A DNA stretch of 50,630 bases from assembly GCF_900091315.1 (NCBI RefSeq), contig NZ_FLSP01000065.1, positions 1-50,630 on the forward strand, given 5' to 3'. This DNA is from Streptomyces sp. DI166. Its GTDB lineage: Bacteria > Actinomycetota > Actinomycetes > Streptomycetales > Streptomycetaceae. The position numbers and the translations under genes were made by a program. Below are positions 47,601-50,630 of this stretch, piece by piece; positions within the stretch are counted from its first letter, which is position 1; each line of letters opens with the position of its first letter. The notes beneath the pieces were generated by a model. That model was given only the letters and a program-made list of their open reading frames with translations. It ran no database searches and was not told the DNA's origin.

Positions 47601-48986
47601 CTACGCGAAGGTGCCCAGCAGCCGCCCGTACACCCCGAACACACCGATGACCAGCGGGAACAGGGCGATCACGGCCAACGACTCCAGCAGGTCGCCGGCC
47701 CGTCGCAGCCGCACCCGCACATGCTCGGCCGGTTCAAAGGTGAGCGCGACGACCGGAAGGGCGGCAAGGAGGCCGAGCACGGCGACAGGCCCGGTGGCGT
47801 CCACGGCACGCTCCGCCCAAACGACCACCAGCCGTACGGCGACGGCCGAGGCGGCGAGCAGCAGCACGACGACCTCGGCGGTGAGCGGGAAGGCGCGGGC
47901 GCGCAGGGCGAGGGTGAGGGCGATGACGGCGGCCAGTGAGACGGTCCACGCGGAGGGGTCGCGCAGCACGAGTACGCCCGAGGCCGCGGCGGAGGCCGCC
48001 AGGACGACGGTGGCGAGGGCCAGTCCTCGGTGGGTGGCCGCGAGGGCGGTGCCGACCTGGTACCGGCTGACCGAAGCGCCCCCGGTGCGGCGGTCGTCGA
48101 GCCCTGTCAGACCGGAGGCCATGAGGGCGAGCCGGGGAAGCAGCCCAAGGCCGACGACGGCGACGACAGCGAGCAGGGACCCGGCCCTGACCTGCTGCGC
48201 GCTCGTCTCGACCCCGCCTTGCAGGGCGAACCCGGCTTCCCAGAGGACAAGGAATCCGCCGAGTGTCGCGCCCCCGATCAGCGCCCCGCGCCCGACGGGG
48301 GTAAACCACCCAACGAGCAGCATGCTGAGGGTCGCGGCCCCCGCCACACCGGCCAGCCGCGCGGGCGCGCCCCAGTCGTAGGCGTCGGCGCAGGTCCAGG
48401 CGGCGAGCACGGACAGGGCGGCGGCGGTGGAGAGGAAGGTGGCGGCGAGGGCGTGGCGCCGGGCGCGGCCGAGGAGAACACCGGCGAGGGCGGAGAGGGG
48501 GGTTGCGGAGAGAAGCGCAGTCCCCACTGTGGCGAGTTCAAAGTGGCTTCGGGCGAGGAGCGCGGCGGCCACGGCCCACAGCACGGTGGCGGCACCGGCG
48601 ACAATCCGCCGAGACGAGGGGCTCCATCGCCACGCCCGGAGGTCGAGGTCGTCGGCGACTTCATCGGTGACGTCGTGTACGACGGGCGCGGAGGGGGCGT
48701 CCTCGGCGCGCACCAGCCGCAGCACGGCGCCGTCGGATATACCGGCCGACTCCAGGGTGCTGTCGTGCGCGAGCGCGGAGCCGTCGGCGGTGACGAGGTG
48801 CCGCAGCTCGGGCCGCGCTCCGACCCGGTCGTCGAGCAGCCGCATGACCTCCGGCAACAGCACGCCCACGGGCTCCTGGGACGGCAGCACGAGGTCCACC
48901 CGGCGCCGCTCACCGACGAGAGTGACCCGGCTGAGCGCGGTACGGCTGCGCGCCGTCGGCGTACTCAAGGCCCCCGTGGAATTCAC
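47601..48986 (-). CDS. eccD: EccD, T7SS integral membrane protein
   Basis: 461 residues from a GTG at 48986. The first 90 residues are the ubiquitin-like domain: RVTLVGERRRVDLVLPSQEPVGVLLPEVMRLL and LVTADGSALAHDSTLESAGISDGAVLRLVR. About eleven transmembrane helices follow. EccD dimers form the membrane vestibule of the T7SS core with EccB, EccC and EccE. EccB, EccE, MycP and EsxA/B are not in this window. The gene starts 13 bp after the small membrane gene upstream. Confidence 0.93.
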   Translation of the reverse strand: MNSTGALSTPTARSRTALSRVTLVGERRRVDLVLPSQEPVGVLLPEVMRLLDDRVGARPELRHLVTADGSALAHDSTLESAGISDGAVLRLVRAEDAPSAPVVHDVTDEVADDLDLRAWRWSPSSRRIVAGAATVLWAVAAALLARSHFELATVGTALLSATPLSALAGVLLGRARRHALAATFLSTAAALSVLAAWTCADAYDWGAPARLAGVAGAATLSMLLVGWFTPVGRGALIGGATLGGFLVLWEAGFALQGGVETSAQQVRAGSLLAVVAVVGLGLLPRLALMASGLTGLDDRRTGGASVSRYQVGTALAATHRGLALATVVLAASAAASGVLVLRDPSAWTVSLAAVIALTLALRARAFPLTAEVVVLLLAASAVAVRLVVVWAERAVDATGPVAVLGLLAALPVVALTFEPAEHVRVRLRRAGDLLESLAVIALFPLVIGVFGVYGRLLGTFA

Positions 48987-48999
48987 GCGTTCGAACCTA

Positions 49000-49269
49000 T
49001 CACCGGGCACCGACACCGGTTCCGTGCCCGGAGGAGGGCACGGACGCCCCGTACGGGCTCTTCCCGATGACCCTGTTCTCCACGAACGACCACCCGACAC
49101 ATCCGGCACACACGATCGCGGCGACCACCACTCCCGCGAACACCTTCCCCAACCGCTCATCGAGCGACCTCCGCTGACGCTGGGCCCCGAAGAGGAGGGC
49201 ATCACGGAGACGGCGTCGGCGGACGGAGACGGATTCGAGGAGTTGGTTGTCGTAGTCGTGGGCGGTCAC
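49000..49269 (-). CDS. small T7SS-locus membrane protein
   Basis: 89 residues. The soluble N-terminus has charged repeats (YDNQLLESVSVRRRRLRDALLFGAQRQRRSLDERLGK), followed by one membrane helix VFAGVVVAAIVCAGCVGWSFVE and a short tail. Proteins of this shape regularly precede eccD in Streptomyces; the role is unknown. The start GTG overlaps the stop of the Imm49 gene (GTGA, 49266-49269). Confidence 0.75.
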   Translation of the reverse strand: MTAHDYDNQLLESVSVRRRRLRDALLFGAQRQRRSLDERLGKVFAGVVVAAIVCAGCVGWSFVENRVIGKSPYGASVPSSGHGTGVGAR

Positions 49270-50126
49270 GTGGGGAACTCGCCGAGCCAGGCACGGTTGA
49301 GCAACTCACTGGGGATGTAATCGGATTCGACTTCGATCGGGAATCCCGCGTCGTAGGCCAGGCAGGTTACAGCGAGCGGGCCAAGTGCGAGGTAGCCCTC
49401 AACGCTCTCTTCCCGTTCCTCTGTGGCAGTCCAGAAGTCCTTGTGGAGTTCCAGCGCCTCGACGAGCGCCCGATTGAAACCCTCGCGGTCCTTGCGAAGG
49501 AACATGTGGAACAGGTTGATCGGCTGGTAGAGGATCTTGTCCAAGAGATCCCGGTCAGCGATTCGCGCAACGTCCGGAGAGGAAAACTGAATTGCTGCCA
49601 TCAGCTTCTCTCCGAGCCCCGGCCGCTCCAGCCAGTACGTCTGCAGGGAATCAATCCAGTAATAGACGTACTCGTCGTACTCCTTACCGGACTGACGGAG
49701 CAAGTCGAGCGGGATCTCGCACAGTTGGGTCATGCGGGCTTGCTCCCGGCAGACGATGGACAGCCAGAACGCGGTGAGCCAGTTGCCCGCGTTGATGTAG
49801 TACTGCGGACCGGTCGCCGGAATTGCTCGCAACTGGTCAGCGATGCGGCACTCAATGGTCCCACCGGTGCGGTTCGCCGCCCCAAAAGCTGCGGCGCTCA
49901 CCTGCATCGCTGTCACGGTGGCCTCCCAGGTCCGGAGGTCTGACGCGTCCGGGTTGGATGCCAAGCGTGCGCACAGGTGGTCCATCGCCTGACCGAGCGC
50001 ACCGTCGAACATGCGGGGCAAGCGTTCCAAAGTTGAGATGGTGTCGGCGAGGCCCTCGGCAAGGACCAGTGCGTACCCTTCGTCATCGGGCCCGGAGCTG
50101 CCGTGTCGAGTCACCCTCACTGCCAC
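49266..50126 (-). CDS. Imm49-type immunity protein
   Basis: 286 residues, helical. The conserved Imm49 region is NAGNWLTAFWLSIVCREQARMTQLCEIPLDLLRQSGKEYDEYVYYWIDSLQTYWLERPGLGEKLMAAIQ, with LDKILYQPINLFHMFLRKDREGFNRALVEALELHKDFW downstream and ALGPLAVTCLAYDAGFPIEVESDYIPSELL at the end. Imm49 proteins protect against polymorphic toxins, and being coupled by GTGA to a T7SS gene suggests an exported toxin as partner. Codon use is more A/T-rich than in the rest of the operon, which points to recent acquisition. A later start (for example near 50096) cannot be excluded. Confidence 0.82.
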   Translation of the reverse strand: MAVRVTRHGSSGPDDEGYALVLAEGLADTISTLERLPRMFDGALGQAMDHLCARLASNPDASDLRTWEATVTAMQVSAAAFGAANRTGGTIECRIADQLRAIPATGPQYYINAGNWLTAFWLSIVCREQARMTQLCEIPLDLLRQSGKEYDEYVYYWIDSLQTYWLERPGLGEKLMAAIQFSSPDVARIADRDLLDKILYQPINLFHMFLRKDREGFNRALVEALELHKDFWTATEEREESVEGYLALGPLAVTCLAYDAGFPIEVESDYIPSELLNRAWLGEFPT

Positions 50127-50138
50127 TGAATGCCCCCA

Positions 50139-50354
50139 TTAACCGATGTCGAACTTGTGTACCTCGTAGCCATCGTACCTGGATCCATCGACCTTGCCCT
50201 TCACGAGTATGTAATCCACCTTCCCTTGTTTAAGGGCACGCATCAACTCATTAGCAAGTTTTGACTCACTGGGGATTTTTCGACCCCGCATACGCATGCG
50301 CTGAATGGTGTCTATGAAGTATTCAGACGAATTCGAATTGCTGGACGCTAGCAA
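50139..50354 (-). CDS. small A/T-rich ORF before Imm49, possible toxin tail
   Basis: Up to 71 residues from a TTG at 50354; an ATG at 50297 or 50291 gives about 50. The last part (RKIPSESKLANELMRALKQGKVDYILVKGKVDGSRYDGYEVHKFDIG) looks like real protein with helix and strands. It ends 12 bp before the Imm49 gene, the place where a toxin C-terminus would be expected. Its 5' half overlaps the start of the rightward toxin-like ORF. I infer a toxin C-terminal remnant or a small partner gene; uncertain. Confidence 0.4.
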   Translation of the reverse strand: MLASSNSNSSEYFIDTIQRMRMRGRKIPSESKLANELMRALKQGKVDYILVKGKVDGSRYDGYEVHKFDIG

Positions 50355-50630
50355 CGAATACTCGGTCGCAATGAACGAGCGAACGAAAGCTGCCGAGGCC
50401 TACGGCGAGGCGATCGCCGAGCATCAGGTAATTCCTGAGCTGTACCCGAACTCCACTAAGGAGACCTTGCACGGGCCGGCAAACGGTAACTTTCGCTTTG
50501 ATCAGGTTTGGCGCCGCAAAGACGGCGGGTTTGTCGTCGTGGAGGCCAAGGCCACGACTGGCACGTCCCTAGGTAAACGTGACCTTCTTTCTACTGGTGG
50601 AGAGGGTGTATTGCCTCGATCAGGTGGCAC
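50305..50630 (+). CDS. toxin-like PD-(D/E)XK nuclease domain ORF, partial
   Basis: An open frame runs from an ATG at 50305 (a second at 50314) to the window edge, with an in-frame TGA directly before it. The translation contains HGPANGNFRFDQVWRRKDGGFVVVEAKATTGTSLGKR: Asp in FDQVW and Glu-x-Lys in VVVEAK fit the catalytic core of restriction-endonuclease-fold toxins found at the C-termini of polymorphic toxins. No secretion or WXG domain precedes it, so it is either a detached toxin cassette or a 5'-truncated gene. It is divergent from Imm49. The end is beyond the window. Confidence 0.6.
   Translation, partial: MVSMKYSDEFELLDASNEYSVAMNERTKAAEAYGEAIAEHQVIPELYPNSTKETLHGPANGNFRFDQVWRRKDGGFVVVEAKATTGTSLGKRDLLSTGGEGVLPRSGG

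Overview
The window looks like chromosomal DNA of a Streptomyces species. Codons are strongly G/C-biased at third positions, GTG starts and 4-base stop/start overlaps (GTGA, ATGA) are common, and several genes are streptomycete hallmarks: rsiG (c-di-GMP-responsive anti-sigma), nur (nickel Fur-family regulator), glnR, a WhiJ/DUF397-type pair and an actinobacterial type VII secretion (T7SS) operon. The order nur ... sulfurtransferase ... glnR-LacI-protease-two-component system matches what I recall of the conserved core of Streptomyces chromosomes; this is recollection, not an alignment.

Layout. 1-3.6 kb: an accessory patch bounded by two decayed TnsA-like transposase genes in the same orientation, carrying a SUKH-type immunity-like gene, DUF5958, DUF4240 and a small conserved gene. 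3.8-7.3 kb: a histidine phosphatase/P-loop kinase pair, an ECF41 sigma factor with a recognisable promoter, and an HxlR regulator divergent from an imine-reductase-like dehydrogenase whose 3' end is partly duplicated downstream. 7.4-13.1 kb: a HAD protein, helD with an 11-unit in-frame minisatellite, a TetR regulator and a double-domain APH-type phosphotransferase. 13.2-16.3 kb: two paralogous GntR regulators with homologous control regions and a shared palindrome, one coupled to a HAD phosphatase, plus a divergent small membrane protein. 16.4-20.4 kb: Eis-like acetyltransferase, rsiG, dtd, ygfZ, nur.

20.5-23.6 kb: an accessory operon transcribed leftward: a HEPN (Abi-like) protein, an HTH-containing N6-adenine DNA methylase and a half-size specificity subunit, with no HsdR in view. 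A clear promoter lies about 165 nt upstream of the HEPN gene, and the leader between them folds into at least two strong hairpins. This resembles the structured RNAs known beside AbiF-type HEPN toxins and is the best candidate here for an undescribed system.

23.8-31.1 kb: a nitrobindin-like protein, a 32-residue membrane peptide, three translationally coupled genes for single-pass membrane proteins (one with a roughly 340-residue Pro/Ala-rich cytoplasmic arm), DsrE, DUF3099, and a sulfurtransferase/DUF1416 operon preceded by a leaderless Cys-containing leader peptide typical of cysteine attenuation; then a DUF2993 protein. 31.2-35.2 kb: a WhiJ-like cluster with a perfect 12-bp AT-rich palindrome, a membrane protein/MoaD pair and an alpha/beta hydrolase. 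35.4-40.8 kb: glnR, a LacI regulator, a trypsin-like membrane protease preceded by three CTCA repeats spaced exactly 11 bp, and an OmpR-type two-component system; this resembles mycobacterial mprAB-pepD.

41-50.6 kb: a compact leftward T7SS operon (DUF6177, EccC, MinD-like ATPase, EccD, a small membrane protein) coupled upstream to an Imm49-type immunity gene. At the right edge the DNA becomes visibly A/T-richer and holds a small leftward ORF and, divergently, the start of a rightward ORF with a PD-(D/E)XK-like nuclease toxin domain that runs off the window. No rRNA, tRNA or CRISPR array was found.
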